Source: Alistipes sp.
GTDB lineage: Bacteria > Bacteroidota > Bacteroidia > Bacteroidales > Rikenellaceae
Assembly: GCA_017935185.1 (NCBI GenBank)
Contig: JAGBIC010000003.1
Location: forward strand, 28,857-92,856
Reading direction: 5' to 3'
DNA length: 64,000 bases
Shown here: positions 45,536 through 54,734 of the stretch, piece by piece
How the letters are laid out: every line of letters begins with the position of its first letter
Numbering within the stretch: position 1 is the first letter of the stretch
The notes under the pieces: model-generated
Databases searched by the model: none
What the model saw: only the letters and a program-made list of their open reading frames with translations
What the model was told of the DNA's origin: nothing
Made by a program: the position numbers and the translations under genes

Positions 45536-46366
45536 TTATCCCATGTTTGTTATGCTGCGTGAACCGATGTTGATTATCGACAGCAATTCAACTATTGTAG
45601 CGTTATACCCCATGCCGTAATAAGGTGGCGTTGCCCCTGCTCCCTTCAGCTCACCAATGGCATTATTGAACGCTGCAGGCATAATGCTTGAACATCCGGC
45701 CAGCAGATGGGCGTAGTGTCCGGCTGAAATTAACTCATCTCCAGAAGGGAAGATTATTGAGGGGACTCGACTGTCTGTGGATATGTGGATATTCAACAAC
45801 AAGGTGTTGCCGTCACTCGTGGCGGTGCGTCGTATCTGCTCGCAGATGTCGTGCAGGTCGTTGTCGTCACAATCGGAGGCTTCACCATCGGTAATGTTGA
45901 TCACAATCGGGGGAAAACTATCTTTATTCTGCTCAAATGCGCACCACTCCTGAGCCAGGTCGCGCACCTTGAGCATAGCTTCATACATCGGTGTGTCGCC
46001 TTCGGCCTTGGGCTTCACCCATTTATGGCGTAGTTCATAGTTTTCGGTAGTATCGTCGTTGCATTCAATCTTTGCAAGGGTACGTGCCAACTTTTCAACA
46101 GATACAAACCCCTCACTCTCAAGTAGCGGTGTGACTGTATTGTTGCCATAGCCCAAAATTGCCACGTCATAGTAGTTGCGCAGCCCGTTTGTGCGGCGAC
46201 AGCGGTCAATCAACTCCGTTATTAGGGTGTTGGCGGTGTAGGCCACAGCCTCGGCCTTGCTGATTACCAGCTGGCCGAACTGCACAACCTCCTGCATCGA
46301 TGTGGATTGATCGATGGCGATGATAAATGCCGAACGGTGGCGGCGAGTAATCTCTTGAGAATACAT
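45536..46366 (-). CDS. von Willebrand factor A-domain protein (TerY-like)
   Basis: This 276-residue protein is essentially one vWA domain with an intact MIDAS metal site: DQSTS (DxSxS), a Thr in GDTPMYEA and an Asp in INITDGEASD. Such cytoplasmic vWA proteins, for example TerY, act as metal-dependent scaffolds and are often paired with protein kinases. The start MYSQEITRRHRSA is chosen because a promoter -7 element lies at 46391-46398 over the earlier possible ATG. The kinase gene is directly upstream and the pseudokinase gene 2 bases downstream. Confidence 0.8.
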   Translation of the reverse strand: MYSQEITRRHRSAFIIAIDQSTSMQEVVQFGQLVISKAEAVAYTANTLITELIDRCRRTNGLRNYYDVAILGYGNNTVTPLLESEGFVSVEKLARTLAKIECNDDTTENYELRHKWVKPKAEGDTPMYEAMLKVRDLAQEWCAFEQNKDSFPPIVINITDGEASDCDDNDLHDICEQIRRTATSDGNTLLLNIHISTDSRVPSIIFPSGDELISAGHYAHLLAGCSSIMPAAFNNAIGELKGAGATPPYYGMGYNATIVELLSIINIGSRSITNMG

Positions 46367-46390
46367 ATCTGCACAAATGGGATTGCGGTA

Positions 46391-46421
46391 CAAATATAAC
46401 TTTTTCCTGCGAAAAAATCAA
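46391..46421 (-). promoter_or_regulatory. Internal promoter for the vWA-pseudokinase genes
   Basis: The minus strand carries TTG (46419-46421) and TATATTTG (46391-46398), 20 bases apart. The upstream element overlaps the kinase stop codon. This would let vWA and pseudokinase be expressed without the kinase. Confidence 0.6.
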
Positions 46422-47539
46422 TATGCCAACTCTACTATGCGTTCGCCCCGCTCGTCTTTTATTTGGGCACGTTTGCCTTTGAGTGGTTTTATGGTGGTGG
46501 TAGCGGGGAAACTTGCTATGATATTGTTGCCGGCAGTCACAAAATGTTTGTAATTGCCGAGAGTGGCCAGCATAATGCCCTCGATGGGCTCGAAACCGCT
46601 GTCGAAAAGTGGTGCAATAGCCCAACCAGCTTCGTTACGACAACCCCACAATCCATGTTCGTGGTCGAGATATAGAGATTCTTCGTCGAAGGAGATGTGT
46701 GTCTGTTTATATTTGAAAACACGCTCCAAATCAAGCAGGTACGCTGTGGTGGATGATAGCATTCTGGCTATACGGTATTCTGCCGCCATGCCTTTGGCTG
46801 ACAGAAGGTTGAGGGTGTTTTCAAGCCACTCGGTTTTGCCGTTTATGATTTCGTGTGGCATCGCTGCCGGCTCATTATATGTTTTGTAATACTCTATTGT
46901 GGCCGGATCGGCAGCGGCTGTGTGGAGCATGGTTGAGATTGCAGCTATTGAATAGTCATCGATATGTTTATCATACATTTCGATTGTCCTGTCGGGATGC
47001 TGATACGCCGCCGTGCCAATCTCCAATGCTTGTTCTCCTGCCAGCGATGGCAGAAATGCCGCATCCCAATCTATGGCGGTCATGGTTTGGTCTGTGCCTA
47101 CGATAATATTTTCGGGTTTCAGGTCACCATGTGCCCGAGGTGAGGAGATAATCTCCAGGGCCAATTTGTCGAATCCTTCAGCTAGTTGTCGAAATGTGGC
47201 ACTATCATCGGCACGGCAGATGGCCTCATCGAGCGAAATGCCTTCGATGTATGGCGAGAGCAGGCAATCTATCATGGTGTTGCGTCCCGATATGTCGCTC
47301 ACGCATAACTCCCGAGCATGGAAATCAGTCCCATAGATGGCTGCAAGACGAGTGTTGGAGCGTGTGAAACACTTCAACATCATCTTTCGGCCGTGATACT
47401 CTGCCCGGAACGAGACGGCAGCGTTGCCTGCAACATAACATGGCCGACCGTCACACATTTCGATGCTTATGCCTGATAATGTGCGCCAGAATGTGTAGGG
47501 GTTTGTCACGGCTCGGGCTATGTCTGCTATTGTAATCAT
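46418..47539 (-). CDS. Hanks-type Ser/Thr protein kinase with C-terminal WG-like region
   Basis: This 373-residue protein has a compact kinase domain with all key residues: the ATP-anchoring Lys56 in KMMLKCF, the catalytic loop HGDLKPEN (residues 137-144, Asp139) and DWD (157-159) in place of DFG. No transmembrane helix or signal peptide is seen. The C-terminal 120 residues include WG-repeat-like sequence (LWGCRNEAGWAIAPLFDSGFEPIEG). It is the first gene of a cassette with a vWA protein and a pseudokinase that shares its layout. The substrate is unknown; the two neighbours are the obvious candidates. Confidence 0.8.
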   Translation of the reverse strand: MITIADIARAVTNPYTFWRTLSGISIEMCDGRPCYVAGNAAVSFRAEYHGRKMMLKCFTRSNTRLAAIYGTDFHARELCVSDISGRNTMIDCLLSPYIEGISLDEAICRADDSATFRQLAEGFDKLALEIISSPRAHGDLKPENIIVGTDQTMTAIDWDAAFLPSLAGEQALEIGTAAYQHPDRTIEMYDKHIDDYSIAAISTMLHTAAADPATIEYYKTYNEPAAMPHEIINGKTEWLENTLNLLSAKGMAAEYRIARMLSSTTAYLLDLERVFKYKQTHISFDEESLYLDHEHGLWGCRNEAGWAIAPLFDSGFEPIEGIMLATLGNYKHFVTAGNNIIASFPATTTIKPLKGKRAQIKDERGERIVELAY

Positions 47540-47554
47540 CTATCTCGGGGTAAA

Positions 47555-47587
47555 AACAGAGGTTGCCCAAAAGCGGACAACCTCGTA
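47555..47587 (-). terminator. Terminator after slyD
   Basis: GAGGTTGCC and GG(A)CAACCTC pair with one mismatch around a short loop. On the minus strand it ends in TGTTTTTAC, between slyD and the kinase gene, so the kinase cassette is probably a separate unit. Confidence 0.6.
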
Positions 47588-47605
47588 ATTGGAATATGAA
47601 GACTC

Positions 47606-48145
47606 TTAGTTGCAGCCGCCTTCGCAGCCACCGTCGCAACCACCGTCACAATCGCCGTGGCAACCGCAGTTGCAGCCACCCTGTGAAGCCAAATCCTCGG
47701 GGGTAACATCGCGTACCTCAACAACCTCTACGTCGAAGTTCAAAGTCTTGCCGGCCATGGGGTGGTTGAAGTCCATCTTAACGGTCTCCTCGCCAACCTC
47801 CTTAACCACGCCCATCATAGGCTGGCCGTCGGCTGTGCTCATGGGGATTGTAGTGCCAACCACCAAAAGATGCTCGGCCAACTTGCCATCAATCATGAAT
47901 ATAGTCTTGGGAAGGTCTACGATAGCCTCGGGCTGAATCTCGCCATAGCCATCGGCGGGAGCCAAAGTGAACGAAACCTTCTCGCCGGGCTCTTTGCCCA
48001 TGATAGCGCCCTCAAACTTGGGCAGGAGCATGCCTGCACCGCATACAAACTGCAAGGGCTGACCCTCGCGTGACTGGTCGGCAATCTGACCATCAACGGT
48101 CAAAGTGTAGTGTACCGACACCATTTTGCTGTTCTCTACTTTCAT
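47606..48145 (-). CDS. slyD: FKBP-type peptidyl-prolyl isomerase, SlyD-like
   Basis: This 179-residue protein has the SlyD layout: an FKBP half (VSVHYTLTVDGQIADQSREGQPLQFVCGAGMLLPKFEGAIMGKEPGEKV), an inserted IF chaperone domain (GYGEIQPEAIVDLPKTIF through VGEETVKMDFNHPMAGKTL) and a metal-binding tail rich in Cys, Gly and Asp (CNCGCHGDCDGGC followed by two more GGC units). E. coli SlyD delivers nickel and folds proteins; the tail here suggests metal binding too. The start MKVENSKMVSVHY is preferred; the open frame extends 68 codons upstream through the 5'-nucleotidase gene in another frame. Confidence 0.92.
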   Translation of the reverse strand: MKVENSKMVSVHYTLTVDGQIADQSREGQPLQFVCGAGMLLPKFEGAIMGKEPGEKVSFTLAPADGYGEIQPEAIVDLPKTIFMIDGKLAEHLLVVGTTIPMSTADGQPMMGVVKEVGEETVKMDFNHPMAGKTLNFDVEVVEVRDVTPEDLASQGGCNCGCHGDCDGGCDGGCEGGCN

Positions 48146-48175
48146 ATCTTTTTTTGTTTTAACTATTTCGCGTTG

Positions 48176-48183
48176 CAAATATA
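48176..48183 (-). promoter_or_regulatory. slyD promoter -7 element
   Basis: The minus strand reads TATATTTG about 31 bases upstream of the slyD start codon. Confidence 0.5.
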
Positions 48184-48243
48184 CAAATTTATTTTTAATC
48201 CGTATTGCAGCAGACCAAATTGCAGGGAGTGAACCCCAAATAT

Positions 48244-49878
48244 CTAACGAAAGAGCATACGTCCTTCGGTGCTGGCATATTTTGAATCGATATGACCGTT
48301 CAGAGTGTCGCTGATGTAGGCACTTATACACTCGATACACATTCCCCAATACTTATCGATAGGCTCGGTGTAGCGCAAAATACCAGAGCCTCCCATTTCC
48401 AACAAGATATAATCGATGCTTGCAAGGGTGTATTTGCGTGATAAATCCACAGAGCGATACTCGCCGCTTGCACTATCGAGAATCTGCAAATTAGAGACTC
48501 GCCTAGGGCCTTCGCCAACATGAGAATAGAGGTCGTTGTTCTCATCAAGCACAACGGGTGATGGGATTGAGGGGTCAACCTCAAAGCGCATGCCACTCAC
48601 CTGCATAAATTCACCCGACTCCTTGGGGAGATGGCTGACCGAGAATTCCATGGCATCGAGTAGCTGCTGACCCGTTATGGTGGCTGTATATACCATATCG
48701 CCAAAAGGCATGACGTTGATGATGTCGTTGAGTGTTATCTCGCCTTGTGAGATATTGGTGCGGATACCTCCACCATTAACCATCGCTACGTCGGCCGAGG
48801 TGTAGACTCTGAAAGCGTCTGCTACGAGATTGCCGATATTGGTCTCTTGGGTTCTTACGATGCGCTTGCCGTTGGAGTCGTATATCGACAAATCGACATT
48901 GCTATATCCAATCGTATAATCAGAGTCCTGCAAAACATCCTCTTCGACGTCCTTGATAAATTGGAGTATCTGCTCATCTTTAGGGCTGTCATCGCCCTCA
49001 ATATTGATAAGTGTAGAGCTGAACTTGCCCTGCTGCGAGAGTGTTAGTACTCCCACATTCTTGAAGTTGGAGCCAGCCGAGGTGAGTAATACGGCTTGTC
49101 CCTCTTTGTTCTCAATAAACTCCTCGGTGATTGTATGGTGGTCGTGACCGTCGATTACAGCATTGAGTCCTGTTGTTTGGGCTATAAGACTCTTCGAGGA
49201 GGGGTGACCTCCTCCCCTCTCTGTATTTCCTAAATGGGCAATAGCCACTACATAATCTGCCTTTCCCTCTTTACGGGCCTTGTCGATGGCATTCTGCGCA
49301 ATCTGATAGAAATCCTCTTGCATAAAGCTGTATAGCTCATTCCCCTGCTCATCGTAAAGCTGCTTGATCGTGCCGCTGGTGGTTGTAGTGAAGCCAACGT
49401 ACGCGATATCTACATCGCCATAGCTTACTATGTGATATGCGGGATAGGGATACCCTTGAGTCTGCATATTCATAAAATTTGCACACAATACGGGGGCCTC
49501 CAACTCGTTGGTCAACGTAAGCATCTGCTCTATTCCGTAGTCAAGTTCGTGGTTACCCAGAACAGCAGCATCGTAGCCAACCTCGTTCATAATAGAGACA
49601 ATGCCCTTGCCTTGTGTGAGAGCACCAATAGTACCACCGCTTGCAAAATCTCCACCCGATACGGTAGTGATGTAGGGTGTGGTTGCGGCCAGCAAACTGC
49701 GTTGAGCGACAAACTTGGCATATCCCTCCACGGCACAATGAACATCATTCTCGTATAGAATGACTATCGGATTTTTAGGTAACGCAGGCTCTGTGTTTGA
49801 TTTATCGTTATAGCATCCTATGAATGTGATGGCAATAAACAGCGAAAACAATAATTTGCCTAATTTACTTGTATTCAT
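48244..49878 (-). CDS. 5'-nucleotidase/UshA-like lipoprotein phosphoesterase
   Basis: This 544-residue protein has a lipobox ending at Cys22 (ITFIGC). The N-terminal metallophosphoesterase domain has the metal motifs ENDVHCAVEGYAK, GGDFASGG, GNHELDYG and DGHDHHT. The C-terminal 5'-nucleotidase domain has NLVADAFRVYTSADVAMVNGGGIRTNI and GDMVYTATITGQQLLDAME. It probably dephosphorylates nucleotides or related esters outside the cytoplasm. It stands between gcvP and slyD; co-transcription with either is unclear. Confidence 0.9.
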   Translation of the reverse strand: MNTSKLGKLLFSLFIAITFIGCYNDKSNTEPALPKNPIVILYENDVHCAVEGYAKFVAQRSLLAATTPYITTVSGGDFASGGTIGALTQGKGIVSIMNEVGYDAAVLGNHELDYGIEQMLTLTNELEAPVLCANFMNMQTQGYPYPAYHIVSYGDVDIAYVGFTTTTSGTIKQLYDEQGNELYSFMQEDFYQIAQNAIDKARKEGKADYVVAIAHLGNTERGGGHPSSKSLIAQTTGLNAVIDGHDHHTITEEFIENKEGQAVLLTSAGSNFKNVGVLTLSQQGKFSSTLINIEGDDSPKDEQILQFIKDVEEDVLQDSDYTIGYSNVDLSIYDSNGKRIVRTQETNIGNLVADAFRVYTSADVAMVNGGGIRTNISQGEITLNDIINVMPFGDMVYTATITGQQLLDAMEFSVSHLPKESGEFMQVSGMRFEVDPSIPSPVVLDENNDLYSHVGEGPRRVSNLQILDSASGEYRSVDLSRKYTLASIDYILLEMGGSGILRYTEPIDKYWGMCIECISAYISDTLNGHIDSKYASTEGRMLFR

Positions 49879-49942
49879 GGCTTAAATATGTGATTCAGGT
49901 CTTGTTTTTTTGTAGTACAAAGGCATGTAAAATCTATGTCAA

Positions 49943-49987
49943 AAACGAGGAAGTTGCCGACAGTATTGTTAGCAACTTCGTCGTTTA
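49943..49987 (-). terminator. Terminator after gcvP
   Basis: GAAGTTGC and GCAACTTC pair, with an outer AACGA/TCGTT extension, and on the minus strand are followed by GTTTTTG. It ends the gcvP unit. Confidence 0.7.
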
Positions 49988-50072
49988 ATAGGACAGTATC
50001 TGGCGGGCGGACTGTGGTAGCGAAAAAATCCTTTTGGATTTCTATCGACCAGACTCCTCACCTGCGGAGGAT

Positions 50073-52904
50073 TTAATCCACATTACAGCAAACGAGGGTG
50101 CGGTCGCCGTAGCCATTGTCGATTTTGGTAACATAGGGGAAGAACTTCGCTGTGCGAACCCAATCGAGCGGGAAAGCGGCCTCCATGCGTGAGTAGGGGT
50201 GTGACCACTCGCCCGCAAGCTCAACGGCTGTGTGGGGGGCGTTTGTCACAACATTATCCTTTTCACCTGCTGCGGCAGCTGCTTCGCACTCGCGTTTAAT
50301 CTGGATGAGGGCCTCCATAAAACGATCCATTTCGGCTTTGGGCTCCGATTCGGTGGGCTCAACCATCAAGGTCTCATGCACGGGGAACGAGAGCGTGGGG
50401 GCGTGGAAGCCGTAGTCCATCAGGCGGTGGGCAATATCGCCGCAGTCGATGCCGTAATCCTTCTTGAAATTGGTCAAATCGAGAATCATCTCGTGACCCA
50501 CGCGGCCTGTTTCGCCCGAGTAGTAGGTGCGGTACTCGTTCTTCAGGGCCGACGACATGTAGTTCGCATTTACGATAGCCATCTCGGTTGCGTGGCGTAA
50601 GCCCTCCTCGCCGAGCATCTTAATATAGCCATAGGTGATGGGCAGAAGCATTGCTGAGCCCCAAGGAGATGAAGCCACAGCGGTAATGCCGTCCTCGCCG
50701 CCTGTCGACATCACAGAGTGTGAGGGTAGGAAGGGCTTCAAATGTTCTGCAACGCAGATAGGGCCAACACCAGGGCCACCGCCGCCGTGAGGCATTGCAA
50801 AGGTCTTGTGGAGGTTGAGGTGGCATACGTCGGCACCGATGTAGCCAGGGTTGGTAAGGCCAACCTGTGCGTTCATGTTGGCACCGTCCATATATACCTG
50901 ACCGCCTGCATCGTGAACAGCGTCCACAATCTCGCGGATACGGCTCTCGAACACACCGTGTGTTGAGGGGTAGGTAACCATCAGGCCGCACAACTCTGAA
51001 GCATGCTCCTCGGCTTTTGCCTTCAAATCCTCGACGTCAATATTTCCGTTCTCGTCACACGCAACGGTAACTATCTTCATGCCGGCCATGGCTGCCGATG
51101 CGGGGTTTGTGCCGTGTGCCGATGCAGGAATAAGGATTATGTTGCGATAGCCTTGGCCGCGACTCTGGTGGTAGGCGCGGATAACCATCAAGCCTGTATA
51201 CTCGCCGGCAGCACCCGAATTGGGCTGGAGTGAGCAGCCTGCAAAGCCGGTGATTGTTGCCAAATCCTTCTCAAGCTCCGAAATAAGCTCGGTGTAACCC
51301 TCGGTCTGGTCGGCAGGAGCGAAGGGGTGCATATTCTGGAATCCGGCCAATGATAGGGGCTGCATGATGGCGGCGGCATTGAGTTTCATGGTGCATGAGC
51401 CGAGCGAAATCATTGAGTTGGCAAGCGAGATGTCACGCAGCTCCAGCTGCTTGATATAGCGCATCATATCGCTCTCTGAATGATAGCGGTTGAAGACGGG
51501 CTCACTTAGGATGGGTGATGTGCGGACCACAGCCTCGGCGAGTTTGATGTCGTTGCCGATTTTTGCAGCTTTGGGCTTGCGACCTTTGGCCTCGGCGAAG
51601 ATATCAATGATGGCCTGCACCTCATCTGCGGTGGTCACCTCGTCGGTGGAGAGGCGCACCTTGCCCTCGGCGGGGTAGAAGAAGTTGATTCCTGCGGCAA
51701 GAGCGATGTCTTGAATTACGGCTGCCTCGGCCTCCACCTCTATTGTGTCGAAAATCTCTTTGTGGGTAAGTTTATAGCCCATGGCCTCCAAAGCCTCGGC
51801 GATAGCCACAGCCGATGTGTGGGCTGTCATGGCGGCACGCTTAAGACCCGCGGGGCCATTGTATATACAGTAGAAACCTGCCATCGAAGCCATCAAGGCC
51901 GATGCGGTACAGATGTTTGAAGTGGCCTTCTCGCGTTTGATATGTTGCTCGCGCATCTGCAACGACATGCGCAGAGCCTTGTTGCCCAAACGATCTACAG
52001 AAACACCGATGATGCGGCCGGGGATATTACGTTTGTAGGCCTCGCGGCATGCCATATATCCTGCACTCGGGCCTCCGAAGCCCATGGGGCAGCCCAAACG
52101 CTGTGTTGAACCAACGGCTATGTCGGCACCCCACTCTGCGGGAGGTGTGAGGATTGCCAACGAAAGAATGTCGGCGTCGGCAGCAACCAATGCGCCAGCC
52201 TCGTGAGCCTTGGCGGCAAAGGCGGCGTAGTCACAAACCTTACCCGATGCGGTGGGATACTGTACCAATGCGCCGAACTCCATGCCTGTGAAATTGTATG
52301 TGGCAAAGTCGTCTACGATAAGTTCAATGCCGAATGGCTCGCTGCGGGTAAGCAGTACGTCAAGCGTCTGGGGGAAGATATCCTTGTCTACAAATAGCTG
52401 GTTGCGACCCTGCTTTACAGCATCACGCGAGCGCAGAGCATACATCATCAACATAGCCTCTGCAGCAGCGGTAGCCTCGTCAAGAAGTGAGCAGTTGGCA
52501 ATCTGCATGCCAGTGAGCGAGAGAATAGCTGTCTGGTAGTTCAATAATGCCTCCAGACGACCCTGCGAAATCTCTGCCTGATAGGGGGTGTAAGAGGTGT
52601 ACCATGCTGGATTCTCAAATACGTTGCGGCTAACAACGGCGGGAACGGCTGTGGGGTAGTAACCCATACCGATGAATGAACGCAGTTGCTGATTCTTGGC
52701 TGCCAAAGCTGTAATATGAGCCATAAACTCATACTCGCTCATGCCCTCGGTGGGCAATGCGATAGGCTTCTTCAAGCGTATTGACGAGGGGATAACCTGC
52801 GAGATCAACTCCTCGACTGACTCTACACCAATAACCTTCAGCATCTGACCGAGGTCGTCGGCGGTTGTTACGCCAATATGGCGATTCATAAATTTGTCGA
52901 ACAT
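50073..52904 (-). CDS. gcvP: Glycine dehydrogenase (decarboxylating), P protein
   Basis: This 943-residue PLP enzyme decarboxylates glycine and passes the aminomethyl group to GcvH (encoded at 5.2 kb). It is the single-chain form, not split into P1/P2. The N-terminal half begins RHIGVTTADDLGQMLKVIGV. The PLP lysine lies in HLNLHKTFAMPHGGGGPGVGP in the second half, after SAHGTNPASAAMAGMKIV. Length is normal. It follows the nucleoside kinase: the true end of that gene, past its in-frame stop, is 40 bases upstream. Confidence 0.97.
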   Translation of the reverse strand: MFDKFMNRHIGVTTADDLGQMLKVIGVESVEELISQVIPSSIRLKKPIALPTEGMSEYEFMAHITALAAKNQQLRSFIGMGYYPTAVPAVVSRNVFENPAWYTSYTPYQAEISQGRLEALLNYQTAILSLTGMQIANCSLLDEATAAAEAMLMMYALRSRDAVKQGRNQLFVDKDIFPQTLDVLLTRSEPFGIELIVDDFATYNFTGMEFGALVQYPTASGKVCDYAAFAAKAHEAGALVAADADILSLAILTPPAEWGADIAVGSTQRLGCPMGFGGPSAGYMACREAYKRNIPGRIIGVSVDRLGNKALRMSLQMREQHIKREKATSNICTASALMASMAGFYCIYNGPAGLKRAAMTAHTSAVAIAEALEAMGYKLTHKEIFDTIEVEAEAAVIQDIALAAGINFFYPAEGKVRLSTDEVTTADEVQAIIDIFAEAKGRKPKAAKIGNDIKLAEAVVRTSPILSEPVFNRYHSESDMMRYIKQLELRDISLANSMISLGSCTMKLNAAAIMQPLSLAGFQNMHPFAPADQTEGYTELISELEKDLATITGFAGCSLQPNSGAAGEYTGLMVIRAYHQSRGQGYRNIILIPASAHGTNPASAAMAGMKIVTVACDENGNIDVEDLKAKAEEHASELCGLMVTYPSTHGVFESRIREIVDAVHDAGGQVYMDGANMNAQVGLTNPGYIGADVCHLNLHKTFAMPHGGGGPGVGPICVAEHLKPFLPSHSVMSTGGEDGITAVASSPWGSAMLLPITYGYIKMLGEEGLRHATEMAIVNANYMSSALKNEYRTYYSGETGRVGHEMILDLTNFKKDYGIDCGDIAHRLMDYGFHAPTLSFPVHETLMVEPTESEPKAEMDRFMEALIQIKRECEAAAAAGEKDNVVTNAPHTAVELAGEWSHPYSRMEAAFPLDWVRTAKFFPYVTKIDNGYGDRTLVCCNVD

Positions 52905-52944
52905 TGCTTTTATACTTTTATTTTTAATAGTTGCTTGTTTGGGT

Positions 52945-53130
52945 TTAATACTTAAAACTGCTGCCGCCGATAAACTCGCGCAGAATAGATGTTGGCGGAA
53001 TCTCGTCGGGCGATATGGGGGTGAAGTTGTCGAGGAACTTCAGCAGTCGCTTGGCCTCGCCGTACTCGGGAACGGTGTCGGGTACCTCACGAAGTATAGG
53101 CTCGATCATGGGCCGCAAAACCGAAATCTC
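52945..53130 (-). pseudogene. C-terminal 61 codons of the nucleoside kinase, cut off by an in-frame UAG
   Basis: Directly after the TAG at 53131-53133, the same frame stays open for 61 codons to TAA at 52945-52947. It begins EISVLRPMIEPILREVP and ends SILREFIGGSSFKY. This is the C-terminal sequence expected of the Bacteroidales nucleoside kinase family, so the reading frame has been interrupted by a single stop codon rather than by a frameshift. No separate start codon is needed if the stop is read through. Confidence 0.8.
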
Positions 53131-54615
53131 CTAAAAGAGCGATGAGTTAAACATCACATCGGCATTCTCCTGATATGGGAAGATATGTTTCTCTTCGCCG
53201 CGTCGTACGCTCGGCCAGCGCTGTATCGTGTTTTGGGCATTGCAGCCGCGGGTGGCGTTATCGCGAATTATGCGGCGGAGCAGGCGGTTGTCGGTTGTGG
53301 CTATGCGCGACATATTGTCCATGGCCACCGATGTCAGGCATGATGCGTAGATGCAGAATTTCTGCTCGCGCGGGATGCTTGGCGTGAGTCGGGGATTCAA
53401 GCCGTGGATACCCTCCATGATGATTATCGAGCGCTCGTCGAGTTTGAGCGGTGTTTCGTGCCATTGGCGGGTGCCTGTGATAAAGTCGTAGCGTGGCACC
53501 TCGACACTCTCGCCGGCAAAAAGCCGTTTCAAGTCGCTGTTGAGCAACTCAAGATCGATAGCCTCCAGAGCTTCAAAGTCGTAGTCGCCATTCTCATCTT
53601 TGGGGGTGTGCTCGCGATCAACAAAATAGTCGTCGAGAGATATCAATACGGGGTTGAGACCCAAAATTCGTAGCTGTATTCCCAATCGTTTCGAGGTGGT
53701 TGTCTTGCCGCTTGACGAAGGGCCAGAGATAAGTACCATGCGGGTACCTCGAGATATGTTGGCCTGATTGATTTGATCGGCCATGTCGGCAATTTTATTT
53801 TCGTGGAAAGCCTCGGCAATTTTTATCAATTCACTGCTGTCGCCTGCCAGAATCTTGCTGTTCAGCCGTCCCACGGTGGGTACACCCATGATATCAACCC
53901 ACATGTGATACTCGTGGAAGATGTCGAACATCTTATCCCAATGCACATTCATGTCGAGCTGCATGGGGTTACTGTTGGTGGGCAAAGCCACATAAAATCC
54001 GTTGTAGTAACGGCGTATGTCAAACAGATGGATATATCCCGAATCGGGAGCAAGGGCGCCATAGAAGTAACCGACAATGTCATCCATGCGGTATATGTCG
54101 CTATATAGTCGGGGGCGCGATTTTAGCAGCGCAATCTTATCGTGGTAGTCGAATTCTTCGTAGATAGCCTGCACCTCCTCGGTACGCATACGGTGGCGGT
54201 TGATGGGGTGGCGGGCATCAATGATTTGCTGTACGCACTCGCGCAAACGGGCGATGTCGCTGTCGGAAATCTCGTCACCATCGGCAAATTCGCAGTAGAA
54301 TCCTCTGCCCAGCGAGTGGCGGATATGGAATTGGCGGTCGCCGTAAAGGTCGCGAACAGCCTTTTGCAGAATGAAAGATATGGTACGTTGATAAACGCGA
54401 TACCCCTCGAAGTGGGTGATGTCGATAAAACGTACTGTGATAGGCTTGAATATTTTATAATTCAGCTCCTTGAGTCGATTGTCGACATATGCGGCCAATA
54501 GGGGATAGGGCCTTTTGATGCAAGTCTGCTCCTGAAGTTCCAGCAGAGATGTGCCTATTGGTATCTCCAATGTCTCTGAGGTGTTCTCGCAGATAACTTT
54601 CACTCGATTTGTCAT
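53131..54615 (-). CDS. Nucleoside (uridine-type) kinase with TGS-like N terminus, prematurely stopped
   Basis: This 494-residue product has a ThrRS-like N-terminal region: a TGS-type domain (VKVICENTSETLEIPIGTSLLEL), then a second region including HIRHSLGRGFYCEF. A uridine-kinase-type P-loop domain follows (MVLISGPSSSGKTTTSKRLGIQL, SLDDYFVDREHTP, IIMEGIHGLNPRL). This architecture is common in Bacteroidales as 'nucleoside kinase', usually about 555 residues. Here translation stops at UAG after MFNSSLF, although 61 conserved codons follow in frame. The active-site part is intact, but the C-terminal helices are lost unless the stop is read through. Confidence 0.85.
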   Translation of the reverse strand: MTNRVKVICENTSETLEIPIGTSLLELQEQTCIKRPYPLLAAYVDNRLKELNYKIFKPITVRFIDITHFEGYRVYQRTISFILQKAVRDLYGDRQFHIRHSLGRGFYCEFADGDEISDSDIARLRECVQQIIDARHPINRHRMRTEEVQAIYEEFDYHDKIALLKSRPRLYSDIYRMDDIVGYFYGALAPDSGYIHLFDIRRYYNGFYVALPTNSNPMQLDMNVHWDKMFDIFHEYHMWVDIMGVPTVGRLNSKILAGDSSELIKIAEAFHENKIADMADQINQANISRGTRMVLISGPSSSGKTTTSKRLGIQLRILGLNPVLISLDDYFVDREHTPKDENGDYDFEALEAIDLELLNSDLKRLFAGESVEVPRYDFITGTRQWHETPLKLDERSIIIMEGIHGLNPRLTPSIPREQKFCIYASCLTSVAMDNMSRIATTDNRLLRRIIRDNATRGCNAQNTIQRWPSVRRGEEKHIFPYQENADVMFNSSLF

Positions 54616-54640
54616 AATAAAATGGCTTGTTTAATTGTGT

Positions 54641-54648
54641 AAAGATAA
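54641..54648 (-). promoter_or_regulatory. Possible promoter -7 element of the nucleoside kinase gene
   Basis: The minus strand reads TATCTTTA, one base from consensus, about 26 bases upstream of the start codon. Confidence 0.4.
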
Positions 54649-54734
54649 TCATTTTATTTGTAACAACGACAGTGAAAAAATAAATTATTGTATCAATGCG
54701 GCCGAAGATGGTTTATTTGTTATTAGTGGAGTAA

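Noticed and set aside
53100-53200. Frameshift in the nucleoside kinase
   Set aside because: Translating by hand shows the conserved C-terminal codons lie in the same frame after the TAG, so a single stop codon explains the truncation.
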